Part shown: positions 9,240 through 17,958 of the stretch, one piece after another
Position numbering within the stretch: the first letter of the stretch is position 1
Layout: the number at the start of each line of letters is the position of its first letter
Origin: Paraglaciecola chathamensis S18K6
GTDB lineage: Bacteria; Pseudomonadota; Gammaproteobacteria; Enterobacterales; Alteromonadaceae
DNA length: 64,000 nucleotides
Reading direction: 5' to 3'
Assembly (NCBI GenBank): GCA_000314955.1
Contig: BAEM01000033.1
Span: 62,001 to 126,000 of the forward strand
Translations under genes and position numbers: made by a program
The notes under the pieces: model-generated
The model's input: only the letters and a program-made list of their open reading frames with translations
What the model was told of the DNA's origin: nothing
Database searches by the model: none

Positions 9240-9872
9240 ATGAATACCTCTACCGCTTCTACCTATCTAAACGACCTTAGCGAGCCGCCAAGTCGAGAGC
9301 CCAGCGCAGAATTACATCGTTATCAAGATGTGGTTGCGTTATTTGATGCTGCCTTTAAAGAAAGCGAAAATACGCGCTTGATCAAAGGCGAAGGCGAGCC
9401 AGAATATATTCCTGCGAACGATCAGTGCGATTTTCATCAAGTTATTTTTGCTCATGGTTACTATGCCAGCGCGTTACATGAGATTGCCCATTGGTGCATC
9501 GCGGGCAAAGCGCGGCGTTTATTAAATGATTATGGTTATTGGTATTGCCCAGATGGCCGCAATGAAGCCGAGCAAAAAGCATTTGAGAAAGTTGAAGTGA
9601 AGCCGCAAGCCATTGAGTGGGCGTTTTCAGTTGCAGCAAACAAGCGTTTTCGAGTCAGCACGGATAACCTAAATGGTGAACAGGGCGACACCCAAGCGTT
9701 TACTTTAGAGGTTCATCAGCAAGTATTGCGTTACTTGCGTGATGGCTTTCCCCCACGTGCGGCGCTTTTTATCGATGCTTTGACTGAATTTTATGGTACA
9801 GCCGCGCTCAACATCGAGCAGTTTAGATTGCCCAATGAGTGGTCTAATAGCCAAAGTGAGGATCTTCTGTGA
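9240..9872 (+). CDS. epmC: Elongation factor P hydroxylase
   Basis: EpmC (YfcM) hydroxylates the beta-lysyl-lysine on EF-P, finishing the modification begun by EpmA and EpmB. The HEIAHW motif (His80, Glu81, His84) with downstream GYWYCPDGR and KPQAIEW blocks is characteristic. The 210 residues include a slightly longer N-terminus than in E. coli. It lies upstream of yfcL, mnmC and fabB, its usual neighbourhood, and ends overlapping the NAD-kinase-like gene. epmA and epmB are not in the window. Confidence 0.88.
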   Translation: MNTSTASTYLNDLSEPPSREPSAELHRYQDVVALFDAAFKESENTRLIKGEGEPEYIPANDQCDFHQVIFAHGYYASALHEIAHWCIAGKARRLLNDYGYWYCPDGRNEAEQKAFEKVEVKPQAIEWAFSVAANKRFRVSTDNLNGEQGDTQAFTLEVHQQVLRYLRDGFPPRAALFIDALTEFYGTAALNIEQFRLPNEWSNSQSEDLL

Positions 9873-11008
9873 TGCGCATTCCCTGTTTTAAACTTGGCTT
9901 GGTGATCAACCCGTTTGCAGGTATTGGCGGCAGCGTAGCGCTAAAAGGCAGCGATGGTGTTGAAACCCGCGAAAAAGCACTCGCGCTTGGGGCAATAAAG
10001 TTAGCAAACACGCGCACACGCCTGGCACTTGAAGAACTCCTTAGTTTGAAAGATAAGGTGCATATTTATACGGCGAGCGGTGAAATGGGGGAAACTCTTG
10101 TTGCCGAGATGGGCTTTGACTACACAGTGGTATATCAACAAGAAGCAGCCCAAAGTGAAGCCCAAGATACTGAGCGCTGTGCTCGGCAGTTAATGCAGCA
10201 CAATGTTGATTTGTTATTGTTTGCTGGTGGTGATGGCACAGCGCGTAATGTCTGCCATATCATTGGTGAAACCCTACCTGTGCTCGGTGTACCTGCTGGT
10301 TGTAAAATTCACTCAGGGGTGTACGCAGTGACGCCGCAAGCTGCCGGTCGTGTGGTAGCGATGATGATTCAGGGGGAAATTGTCACTCTGCAAGAAGCCG
10401 AAGTGATGGACATTGACGAGGCACTTTTTCGCCAAGGCCGCGTGAATGCTCGCCAGTACGGTGAAATGCGCGTGCCAAGTGAACTTCGCTATATTCAGGC
10501 CGTGAAAATGGGCGGTAAGGAATCTGATGAACTCGTGCTTAGCGATATTGCAGCCCATGTTATTGAATTCATGGAAGAACACCCTGAACGTTTGTTTGTG
10601 ATGGGGTCAGGCTCGACCGTGGATTTTATCATGCAGGAGTTGGGGTTAAGCAATACCTTGCTTGGTGTGGACCTTGTACAGAACCAGCAAATTGTTGCCC
10701 ATGACGTGACCGCCAGTGCATTGCTCGAATACACCACAAAACAAGCTACAACCTTGGTAATTACCTTAATTGGTGGCCAAGGGCATATATTCGGCAGGGG
10801 GAACCAACAACTTAGCCCTGACGTACTCAAACAAATTGGCCGTGAACATTTCCTGTTGGTTGCCACTAAAAGTAAACTCCAAGGGCTAAACGGTAAGCCT
10901 TTAATTGCCGATACTGGGGACGCAGACTTAGATGCACAGCTTGCAGGTGTCATCAGTGTTACCACGGGGTACAAAGACCAAGTGCTGTACCCTATTGCCA
11001 AATTTTAA
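9872..11008 (+). CDS. ATP-NAD kinase family protein (COG3199 type)
   Basis: The protein starts with LGLVINPFAGIGGSVALKG and contains LLLFAGGDGTARNV, the GGDGT motif of the NAD kinase/diacylglycerol kinase superfamily. The later GSGSTVDFIM and GGQGHIFGRGNQQ blocks are typical of the COG3199 branch, which is distinct from the housekeeping NadK. It is predicted to bind a nucleotide and phosphorylate an unknown acceptor; NAD is not demonstrated for this branch. The ATG at 9872 overlaps the epmC stop; an in-frame GTG at 9869 is an alternative start, with GAGGA nearby for both. Confidence 0.8.
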   Translation: MRIPCFKLGLVINPFAGIGGSVALKGSDGVETREKALALGAIKLANTRTRLALEELLSLKDKVHIYTASGEMGETLVAEMGFDYTVVYQQEAAQSEAQDTERCARQLMQHNVDLLLFAGGDGTARNVCHIIGETLPVLGVPAGCKIHSGVYAVTPQAAGRVVAMMIQGEIVTLQEAEVMDIDEALFRQGRVNARQYGEMRVPSELRYIQAVKMGGKESDELVLSDIAAHVIEFMEEHPERLFVMGSGSTVDFIMQELGLSNTLLGVDLVQNQQIVAHDVTASALLEYTTKQATTLVITLIGGQGHIFGRGNQQLSPDVLKQIGREHFLLVATKSKLQGLNGKPLIADTGDADLDAQLAGVISVTTGYKDQVLYPIAKF

Positions 11009-11040
11009 ACCGACTCAACCATAGGAATTGAACTAAGTAT

Positions 11041-11352
11041 ATGAGTGGCTCCGTAAATAGTGATGCAGCAAAACAAACCTTTGATGAGTTTGTCGATTCA
11101 ACTCAGGAATACCTCGATAGCGTAGTCGTTGATGGCAGTGATCAAGAATTGTTTATCGCCAGTTATTTAACTGGCCACTTTTCGCTTGTGACCAGCAATG
11201 CATTGGCATTAGATGACTATTCATTAGCAACATTGAATAGCTACATGCTAACCAGTTTGGAAAAAGCCTATGCCAATAATGAGGTTGAAGGCCAAGATCA
11301 AGCACAGGTTTCAGCCCTATGGGACAAGTTGTTTGCCAAAGCAGAGCGCTAA
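11041..11352 (+). CDS. yfcL: YfcL family protein
   Basis: The 103-residue acidic helical protein has the YfcL pattern: a central DQELFIASYLTGHFSLV and a C-terminal LEKAYANNEVEGQDQAQV followed by LWDKLF. The function in E. coli is unknown. Its position between the epmC-kinase pair and mnmC matches the conserved yfcL-yfcM-mnmC neighbourhood. It begins 32 nt after the NAD-kinase-like gene and is probably co-transcribed with it. Confidence 0.8.
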   Translation: MSGSVNSDAAKQTFDEFVDSTQEYLDSVVVDGSDQELFIASYLTGHFSLVTSNALALDDYSLATLNSYMLTSLEKAYANNEVEGQDQAQVSALWDKLFAKAER

Positions 11353-11371
11353 GTTGTTCCAGAAGATAGTA

Positions 11372-11637
11372 ATACCATTCCACGTTAATAAGTGATGACT
11401 CAGCGAGAGTTTAAAAGGGCTTAAACAAGGCGCATGAGTGAATGAATAGTTGTTCTCTTTCGAAGTCATGCAACGCAGTGTAAGCCCTTTTAAAACTCGC
11501 CTGCAAGGAATGCCCCAGCGGCTTTTGCTCTGCGTTCTCACTATTTGAAAGGGAACAACCATTACTACATAGCGACGCCTTAATCAAAAACCGCTGGACG
11601 CATTCTGAGGCGGTCACTTATTAATGCGGATTGGTAT
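11372..11637. mobile_element. 266-bp MITE-like element with 24-bp terminal inverted repeats
   Basis: The ends 11372-11395 and 11614-11637 are inverted copies matching at 21 of 24 positions (ATACCATTCC... against ATACCAATCC..., both ending TTAATAAGTGA). Inside are two further inverted pairs: about 11405-11421 with 11485-11503 (TTTAAAAGGGCTTA core) and about 11449-11464 with 11544-11560 (GTTGTTCYCTTTC core). The element can therefore fold on itself. It has no convincing gene and fills most of the yfcL-mnmC spacer. No clear target duplication longer than TA is visible. Confidence 0.65.
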
Positions 11638-11658
11638 AAGTAGCCGCCAAAACCATAG

Positions 11659-11693
11659 GTTAACCGATAACAGTGACGCTGTTATCGGTTAAC
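11659..11693. other. Perfect 15-bp inverted repeat
   Basis: GTTAACCGATAACAG (11659-11673) and its exact complement (11679-11693) flank a 5-nt loop TGACG. There is no T-tract on either strand, so this is not a classic terminator. It lies between the MITE-like element and the 3' end of mnmC. The rest of the spacer to 11807 shows nothing else. Confidence 0.6.
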
Positions 11694-11807
11694 GCATCGG
11701 CTGACTAGGCTCACAGAACTGTTTCGCGCTTAAAACGCTTCCATTTAGACCAAAATTCGTAGAGTAAAGATCAGCACGCTCTTTTAGACTTAGTGAAAAT
11801 AAATTCC

Positions 11808-13928
11808 CTATATTTCTCGGCGGATCAATTGACGGATCAAAAAACGATTCGGATTTAATGTGTTCAGCAAATTGTTGGCCATGGGCAGGGGTTGACCACT
11901 AATTTGACTGGCGAGCAATTCGGCCATTAACGGTGCGGTGGTCAGGCCCCGGGAACCAAGCCCCGTGAGCATATACAGATTCTCCACATCACTGCCTTTT
12001 GGGTAATAGTTTAGCGGCAAGGCTTTGTATAAATCGTTTAATTCTGTTTTTTGTTTACTTATATCTGCTAATGCGCCCACTAGGGGCAGGTGATCCGGTG
12101 AACTACAGCGCACGGCTGCTCGGCCTTCTGCCTTACCAACCACTTCTTGTGCCCAGCGGCACTGCGCCAGTGACTGATAGTGAGTGGCTAGGTTTTTATC
12201 TTGCTCGCTTTGCCGGTACTCAGTGCTTAAGTCGTCTTTTATGTAGGTTGAGCCTAAGGCGTGGTGCCCATTGTATTCGGGGGTTAAATACCCTTTGTGG
12301 CACAGCACTGTGTTAAGTTCACTGAGAGCAGGCTGAGTAGGAACCGCTTCAACCTGACCGCGAACCATACGCAGCGGATACTCAGTAAGGTGTTGTATAT
12401 CGAGGCTTTGCGCTCCCGTCGCAAAAATCACAATATCAGCATTTACTCTAGTTTGGCTTATCTTGTCAGCGGTTTGGTTAAAACACAGCTGCCAAGGCTG
12501 AAGTTGCGATGTTTCTGTGTGTTCTGCTTTTTGTTCTAGGCTGCTTAAGCAATGATGGCTGTGCAATGTGACCTTGCTCAAGCACGCCGCTGCGTTAAAT
12601 AACGCATTGACTAATTGCAGGGGATCTATCCACCCACCTAAAGGCATAAAAAGGCCACCGTAGGGGATTTCACAGTTTGCTATCTGGCTTGCTTCGTTTG
12701 CTTCAACATAGCGTACAAGGGCAGGGGGCCATAATTGATTGTCAGTAAGTTTTGCATAGCGCTGGGCTAATGCAGGTTTAAAACCAAGTTGCAGCACGCC
12801 GCACCATTGATGGGCGAAGTCAAAACCCTGCGATAAAAGTTGTCGGTACTGATTCGCGGCATATACGAAACTATGGGCGTTAATTTGGCTAGCGTTGCTG
12901 GCATCCACATTCAGTTGCGGGTAAAAACCCGCTTGTGGATTACCCGAAGCGCCTTGTGCGGGCTCGGCTTCTTTAAAATACACATCACACTCATAACCTT
13001 TTTGCGCCATGGCATAGGCGATAGTGGCCCCTGCTATGCCAGCCCCTATGATGGCAACCTTAGGCTTTTCGGTTGCGGCGCCTTGGGTGCGGTTTTTGGT
13101 ATCTGCTGCATTCGCACCTGTGGCATCCATATTTTCAACATGTGCATACGCGCTACGTTGATAATATCTGGCTTGCTGGCGATTAATTTGCGCTTGGAAT
13201 TTGGGGGCGATATATCCGGCGAGCATTTCTCGCTTGCGCCCGTGACCTTTGCGCTTTTCTACGATGAAACCCGCATCACGCAACCCGCGTTTTACAAAGC
13301 CCGCTGCGGTAAAGGTGGCAAAGGTGCAGTCTTTTGCTGCCAAACGGGCCATTTGTTCAAACAATTGCGCCGACCACATTTGCGGGTTTTTACTTGGCGC
13401 AAAACCGTCCAAGTACCAAGCGTCGACTAGGCCGTTTTCATTGGTATGCCATTGGGGCAATGAGTCATGAATATCGCCTAGCCATAAATCGACTATCACG
13501 CGGTTGTTCAAAAATGCCATCCTGTGGCAGCCGTTAAGTGGCATCGGATATTGAGCAATTAATGCGTTAGCGCTATCTTTGAATTGAACAAAAGCGCCCA
13601 ACGCTTGGACTAAGTCAGCATGGTTAAGAGGATATTTCTCGGTGCTGATAAAATGCAGAGTAAAGGTGCTGGCAGGGTTTTGGACTAAGTAGTCTTTGAA
13701 TGCAGCCAATGTTACTAATAAATTGAGCCCAGTGCCGAATCCTGTTTCGGCAATGACAAAGGTCGGCTTTGACCAGTGTTGCCAGCGAGATGGAAGCTGA
13801 TTGTTTTGCAAGAATACGTACTGAGTTTCTTGCGCGCCATCAGACGAAGAGAAATAAACATCGTCGAAATCTGTGGCGACGGGGGTGCCGTCAGCGTTAA
13901 ACTGAATATCTGCTGTTTTAATGGTCAA
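11808..13928 (-). CDS. mnmC: Bifunctional tRNA mnm5s2U biosynthesis enzyme MnmC
   Basis: The 706-residue fusion has an N-terminal SAM-dependent methyltransferase (about 1-245; ETGFGTGLN and the DAWYLDGFAPSKNPQMW block) and a C-terminal FAD-dependent oxidase (about 285-700; VAIIGAGIAGATIAYAMAQ dinucleotide fold, MRVNGQ-like MVRGQ block, GLGSRGLTTAPLMAELLAS at the end). It converts cmnm5s2U to nm5s2U and then mnm5s2U at wobble position 34. Length agrees with E. coli MnmC (about 670). It is divergent from fabB, as in E. coli and relatives. Confidence 0.93.
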   Translation of the reverse strand: MTIKTADIQFNADGTPVATDFDDVYFSSSDGAQETQYVFLQNNQLPSRWQHWSKPTFVIAETGFGTGLNLLVTLAAFKDYLVQNPASTFTLHFISTEKYPLNHADLVQALGAFVQFKDSANALIAQYPMPLNGCHRMAFLNNRVIVDLWLGDIHDSLPQWHTNENGLVDAWYLDGFAPSKNPQMWSAQLFEQMARLAAKDCTFATFTAAGFVKRGLRDAGFIVEKRKGHGRKREMLAGYIAPKFQAQINRQQARYYQRSAYAHVENMDATGANAADTKNRTQGAATEKPKVAIIGAGIAGATIAYAMAQKGYECDVYFKEAEPAQGASGNPQAGFYPQLNVDASNASQINAHSFVYAANQYRQLLSQGFDFAHQWCGVLQLGFKPALAQRYAKLTDNQLWPPALVRYVEANEASQIANCEIPYGGLFMPLGGWIDPLQLVNALFNAAACLSKVTLHSHHCLSSLEQKAEHTETSQLQPWQLCFNQTADKISQTRVNADIVIFATGAQSLDIQHLTEYPLRMVRGQVEAVPTQPALSELNTVLCHKGYLTPEYNGHHALGSTYIKDDLSTEYRQSEQDKNLATHYQSLAQCRWAQEVVGKAEGRAAVRCSSPDHLPLVGALADISKQKTELNDLYKALPLNYYPKGSDVENLYMLTGLGSRGLTTAPLMAELLASQISGQPLPMANNLLNTLNPNRFLIRQLIRREI

Positions 13929-14101
13929 TCGTGAGGGTCTCCGAGTATGCTTGGGCTAGTCTTCAAAAGCACGATAGTTTAAGGTAACTATCTGGACAAG
14001 CCAAACAGTCTACACAAACCAAATAGTGTTAACCAAATAGCGTTGCTATTCCTAACCGGTAACGATGTGTTGTACAGCAGCTGTGCATAATTGCGTTACG
14101 C

Positions 14102-14118
14102 AAAAGAGCAGACCAGTT
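14102..14118. promoter_or_regulatory. Candidate FadR operator in front of fabB
   Basis: The right half GACCAGTT (14111-14118) is identical to the FadR half-site and the left half is degenerate, so 12 of 16 palindrome positions match AACTGGTC-N-GACCAGTT. It lies 69 nt before the fabB start. FadR activates fabB in E. coli from a site near -40; a start site near 14150 here would give the same placement. The assignment is inference. Confidence 0.45.
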
Positions 14119-14186
14119 ACATCGCGAAAATCGTTACCATATGCGGCAATTTTAAAAGCGGCAATTTTTTGCTTGAAGGGTTTATC

Positions 14187-15401
14187 ATGAGAAGAGCGGT
14201 TATCACCGGGCTAGGCATTGTTTCTAGCATTGGTAACAACAAAACTGAAGTCACGAAATCTCTTAGAGAAGGGCGTTCTGGCATCACTTATTCTGAAGAA
14301 TTTGCTGAAAATGGCATGCGCAGCCATGTATGGGGCAAGGTTAATCTTGACCTATCTGAGCATATTGATCGTAAAACGCTACGCTTCATGGGCGATGCGG
14401 CTGGCTATGCGTACATTGCGATGCAGCAAGCGGTAGAAGATTCAGGTTTGACACCAGAAATGGTTTCAAACGTTCGCACCGGTATCATTGCCGGCTCAGG
14501 CGGTGCGTCTTCTCAGCATCAAGTTGGCGCAGTTGATATTTTGCGTGAAAAAGGTTTACGTCGTGTTGGCCCTTATATGGTCACGCGCTGTATGGGCAGT
14601 ACTGTGTCTGCTTGTTTAGCCACACCGTTTAAAATTAAAGGTGTTAACTACTCAATTAGTTCAGCCTGTTCAACCAGTGCGCACTGTATTGGTAATGCTC
14701 TAGAGCAAATCCAGCTTGGTAAGCAAGACATTATTTTTGCTGGTGGCGGTGAAGAGCTGCACTGGACTTTATCAATGGAATTTGACGCCATGGGCGCACT
14801 TTCAACTAAATACAATGACAACCCAAGCACGGCATCGCGCACTTATGATGCAAACCGTGATGGTTTCGTTGGTGCTGGCGGTGGCGGTATGGTTGTAGTT
14901 GAAGAACTAGAACATGCCTTGGCCCGTGGTGCGAAAATTTACGGCGAAATTGTAGGTTATGGCGCAACTTCAGATGGCGCAGACATGGTTGCACCATCAG
15001 GCGAAGGCGCTATTCGTTGCATGCAACAAGCAATGAACGGCGTGGACGAACCAATTGATTATATCAACACGCATGGTACTTCAACTCCTGTAGGCGATGT
15101 AAAAGAGCTATGGGCCATCGGTGAAGTGTTCGGTGACAAAGTACCGCCACTGAGTGCAACAAAAGCGATGACAGGCCATGCATTAGGCGCTGCCGGCGTT
15201 AACGAAGCTATCTACAGTTTATTGATGATGGAAAACGACTTTATTGCGCCTTCTATCAACATTGAAACCTTAGATGAAGCGGCACAAGGTATGGACGTGG
15301 TGACCGAAACCCGCGATGCCAAGTTAAATACGGTTATGTCAAATAGCTTCGGCTTTGGTGGCACAAACTGTACTTTGGTGATGCAACGCTACAAAGGCTA
15401 G
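14187..15401 (+). CDS. fabB: 3-oxoacyl-[ACP] synthase I
   Basis: FabB elongates acyl-ACP with malonyl-ACP and is required for unsaturated fatty acids. The catalytic triad is visible: Cys in [10 protein letters not shown] (about 161), His in [11 protein letters not shown] (about 296) and His in [11 protein letters not shown] (about 331), plus the C-terminal [10 protein letters not shown] choose the ATG at 14187 ([14 protein letters not shown], 404 residues), with GAAGGG seven bases upstream. The 32 codons that are open before it lack the family start. It is divergent from mnmC and closed by a terminator; a candidate FadR site lies upstream. Confidence 0.95.
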   Translation: MRRAVITGLGIVSSIGNNKTEVTKSLREGRSGITYSEEFAENGMRSHVWGKVNLDLSEHIDRKTLRFMGDAAGYAYIAMQQAVEDSGLTPEMVSNVRTGIIAGSGGASSQHQVGAVDILREKGLRRVGPYMVTRCMGSTVSACLATPFKIKGVNYSISSACSTSAHCIGNALEQIQLGKQDIIFAGGGEELHWTLSMEFDAMGALSTKYNDNPSTASRTYDANRDGFVGAGGGGMVVVEELEHALARGAKIYGEIVGYGATSDGADMVAPSGEGAIRCMQQAMNGVDEPIDYINTHGTSTPVGDVKELWAIGEVFGDKVPPLSATKAMTGHALGAAGVNEAIYSLLMMENDFIAPSINIETLDEAAQGMDVVTETRDAKLNTVMSNSFGFGGTNCTLVMQRYKG

Positions 15402-15426
15402 TAGCCCAGCGCATCAATTATGAGAA

Positions 15427-15453
15427 AGCCCGCTACGCTTAGCGGGCTTTTTT
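15427..15453 (+). terminator. Rho-independent terminator of fabB
   Basis: The 8-bp stem AGCCCGCT (15427-15434) / AGCGGGCT (15441-15448) is followed by six T residues. It starts 26 nt after the fabB stop. Confidence 0.88.
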
Positions 15454-15765
15454 ATGTCTAAGGCATCGGCTATTAGGTTTCAAATGCAATTTCTTGCTTC
15501 TTGAGAAAGCATTACACGCTCCTAGAAACCCTCTGGTTTGTGTTAGAAAATATGCATACTTGTTCTGACAGCGTTAACAATATTTTATGAATTTGCAATC
15601 ACGGAATAAATCAATCCCATTATGAAAGATTAGCATTGCAACAGTGGTGCTAAGTTGGTTACCTTGCGCGCAACTAAATCAAATTAACGCAACCTTGAAT
15701 TTACGTTTCAGGGCTTAGCTTTTCTTTTGTTCTCATTATTCAACGGGTTTTAGACTGGAGTATTT
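15454..15765. other. Intergenic spacer between fabB and the MFS gene
   Basis: About 310 bp, AT-rich, with no open frame of note, no strong inverted repeat and no recognisable operator. It must contain the promoter of the MFS gene, but I cannot pick a convincing -35/-10 pair. Confidence 0.5.
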
Positions 15766-16962
15766 ATGGATCGCCGTGCGGCTACGTCTGTCATCTTTGC
15801 TGGGTTTTTCTTCTTGGGCATGGTGTTTATTTTATGGGGAGTATTGCTGCCCGATTTAGCACAAAACCTTGCTATGAATGAAGTGGTCAGTGGCGCCTTT
15901 TTTACTTTGATATCTATAGGCATGATCCTCGGCGCCATATTGGGTGGAAAATACGCACAAAAATTTGATTTTATGTCGCTCTTTGCGGTGCTGCTTGTGT
16001 GCGTATTGCTCTTGTTGCTGGCTATTTCATTTGTGCAACATTGGTTTTGGTTGCTCATTGGGGCGCTAGTGCTAGGGATGTTTGCGTCGAGCTTGTTCAC
16101 CATAGGGCACACGGTGATTGCGCGCCTACATGTTGAGCGGCGCTCTGCCATGATGGGCTTCATGGATTTCATGTTTAGTCTTGGTACTTTGGCCGCACCG
16201 TTTTTTGTCTCTGGCTTGTATTTAATTGAGCATGACTGGCGCTGGCCGCTGCGCATATTAGCCGCCGGTATGTTAGTACTGGCTGTGTATACTTGGCGCG
16301 TGGCCCATCAAGGTAAAAAACTTGTTGCCCCAGAGGAGGCGAAGAAGAACCGTAAAAGTCTTTCTTATGGCGACATTATTCGCCGTCCAGTGTTTATATT
16401 TTTGGCCCTCGCTGCCTTTGGTTACGGCATGGTGGAGTTTGGGAACGCCAATTGGTTTGTCAGTTACGCACAAAATGGACACGGCTTTAGCGGCGAGCAG
16501 TCGCGCTTGATATTCGCCTTTTTTACCGCTGGTATGGTGGTCAGTCGGCTTGTGTTTGCTTTATTACTTAAATGGCTTACGTCACATCGTTTGATGCTAA
16601 TTTTGGCCACCATCATGGTAACAGGCTGCTTTATGATTAAATTAGCGGTTGATCCTGTGGTGATGTCATGGGGTAATTTCATGTTGGGCTTGGGGTTAGG
16701 TGGATTGTTCCCGCTAATGCTTTCGGCCGCTATGGACGTAGACAGTGATAAAGGGCCGATTATCTCAGGGCTATGCGTTATTGGTTCTTCAATTGGTGTG
16801 CAGGTCGCTTCATTTAGTACTGGGCTTTGGGCGCATTATGCGCCGCTAGTGACTGCATTCTGGGTGATCCCTATCGGTGGAGCATGGCTGTGGGCGATGA
16901 CGTGGGCGTATAGCCGGTTTGTTAAGCGTCATATTGCTCAGGTTAAACTAGGCGTAAATTAA
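15766..16962 (+). CDS. Major facilitator superfamily transporter
   Basis: The 398-residue inner-membrane protein has about twelve hydrophobic segments in two bundles, joined by a basic loop near residues 182-200 (HQGKKLVAPEEAKKNRK). Family-like features are GMILGAILGGKYAQKF after the second helix and FGNANWFVSYAQNG at the start of the C-terminal bundle. These recall FucP/TsgA-like sugar or multidrug members, but the substrate cannot be assigned. A single gene, with its own spacer on both sides. Confidence 0.78.
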   Translation: MDRRAATSVIFAGFFFLGMVFILWGVLLPDLAQNLAMNEVVSGAFFTLISIGMILGAILGGKYAQKFDFMSLFAVLLVCVLLLLLAISFVQHWFWLLIGALVLGMFASSLFTIGHTVIARLHVERRSAMMGFMDFMFSLGTLAAPFFVSGLYLIEHDWRWPLRILAAGMLVLAVYTWRVAHQGKKLVAPEEAKKNRKSLSYGDIIRRPVFIFLALAAFGYGMVEFGNANWFVSYAQNGHGFSGEQSRLIFAFFTAGMVVSRLVFALLLKWLTSHRLMLILATIMVTGCFMIKLAVDPVVMSWGNFMLGLGLGGLFPLMLSAAMDVDSDKGPIISGLCVIGSSIGVQVASFSTGLWAHYAPLVTAFWVIPIGGAWLWAMTWAYSRFVKRHIAQVKLGVN

Positions 16963-17038
16963 TCAACAACCCTGACTTGGGCGCAAAAGCAAAGGTATAT
17001 TCTGCTACACTGCGCCTTTTAAACATCTGAGAAATACC

Positions 17039-17890
17039 ATGTGGATTTGCCCTGCTTGTCAGTCACCGTTACTTTTAACTGAACGTACTTATAAATGCGA
17101 CGCTGGGCATACCTATGATATGGCAAAGGAAGGTTACGTTAACTTACTGCTTGCTCAGCATAAAAACAGTAAAGAGCCTGGTGATAATAAGCAGATGGTC
17201 AACGCTAGACGCTCATTTCTGGAGCAAGGTCATTACCAACCATTAGCGAGTAAAATGGCCGAATTATTGGCAACGTATTTAGCCAGTAACTCATCCGTCA
17301 GCACTGAGCCCAATGCCCCAGCTTCGCTATTCGATGCAGGCTGTGGTGAAGGTTATTATTTACAGCGCATTTTGACGACGCTCAACGCTGAATCTTCAAG
17401 TATAAAAGTGGTCGGCGCTGGGTTAGATATTTCTAAGGTTGCAGTGCAAAAAGCAGCGAAAAAGTACCCTGAAAGTGCATTTTGTGTTGCGAGCAGTTTT
17501 GCTATTCCCGTGCCTGATGCTAGCCAACAAGGCGTGATTCAGGTGTTCGCGCCAAGTAGTGAGCAAGAAGTTTTACGCATTTTGGCTGACAAGGGTCTGT
17601 GGTTGCAAGTTAACCCAGCTCCTGAGCATCTGGCTGAGCTAAAAGCGTGTGTGTATGCAGCCCCTGCTGAGCACAAGGCGCCGCCTGCTGTGCCAGATGG
17701 ATTCGAACTTGCCCATGAAGAGACCTTAACCTTTTCCTTTGATTTAGCCACCCCTGATATGCGCATGAACCTACTGATGATGACACCATATTACTGGTCG
17801 ACATCAGTCGAAAATACCCAGCGCATTAAGGAGTTATTAACGCATGTCAGTGCGCATTTTTCGTTGCGCTTGTTACGCAAAGCCGGATAA
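17039..17890 (+). CDS. rlmA: 23S rRNA (guanine-N1)-methyltransferase RlmA
   Basis: The N-terminal zinc module is explicit: CPACQSPL, then YKCDAGHTYDMAKEGYVN, giving Cys4, Cys7, Cys20 and His24 as ligands. The SAM-binding motif is LFDAGCGEGYYLQRI (about residue 98), and the later MTPYYWSTSVE is typical of RlmA(I), which methylates G745 of helix 35. At 283 residues it is slightly longer than E. coli RlmA (269). It is convergent with yejM. Confidence 0.9.
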   Translation: MWICPACQSPLLLTERTYKCDAGHTYDMAKEGYVNLLLAQHKNSKEPGDNKQMVNARRSFLEQGHYQPLASKMAELLATYLASNSSVSTEPNAPASLFDAGCGEGYYLQRILTTLNAESSSIKVVGAGLDISKVAVQKAAKKYPESAFCVASSFAIPVPDASQQGVIQVFAPSSEQEVLRILADKGLWLQVNPAPEHLAELKACVYAAPAEHKAPPAVPDGFELAHEETLTFSFDLATPDMRMNLLMMTPYYWSTSVENTQRIKELLTHVSAHFSLRLLRKAG

Positions 17891-17896
17891 AGGGCA

Positions 17897-17921
17897 CAAA
17901 AAAGCCTGCATTTGCAGGCTT
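17897..17921 (-). terminator. Rho-independent terminator of yejL-yejM
   Basis: Stem AAGCCTGC / GCAGGCTT (17902-17921) is followed, on the minus strand, by a run of six T residues (A at 17898-17903 on the plus strand). It lies 37 nt past the yejM stop, in the convergent gap with rlmA. No T-run exists on the plus-strand side. Confidence 0.7.
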
Positions 17922-17958
17922 AGGAAATTATTAAGGTTCAGTGCCTAAGGTTTAGTGC

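Noticed and set aside
12840-13430. A 196-residue plus-strand frame
   Set aside because: It is antisense to mnmC, which is clearly coding over this stretch; no family features or ribosome-binding site.
15750-16256. A 168-residue minus-strand frame
   Set aside because: It is antisense to the MFS transporter gene and has no recognisable domain.
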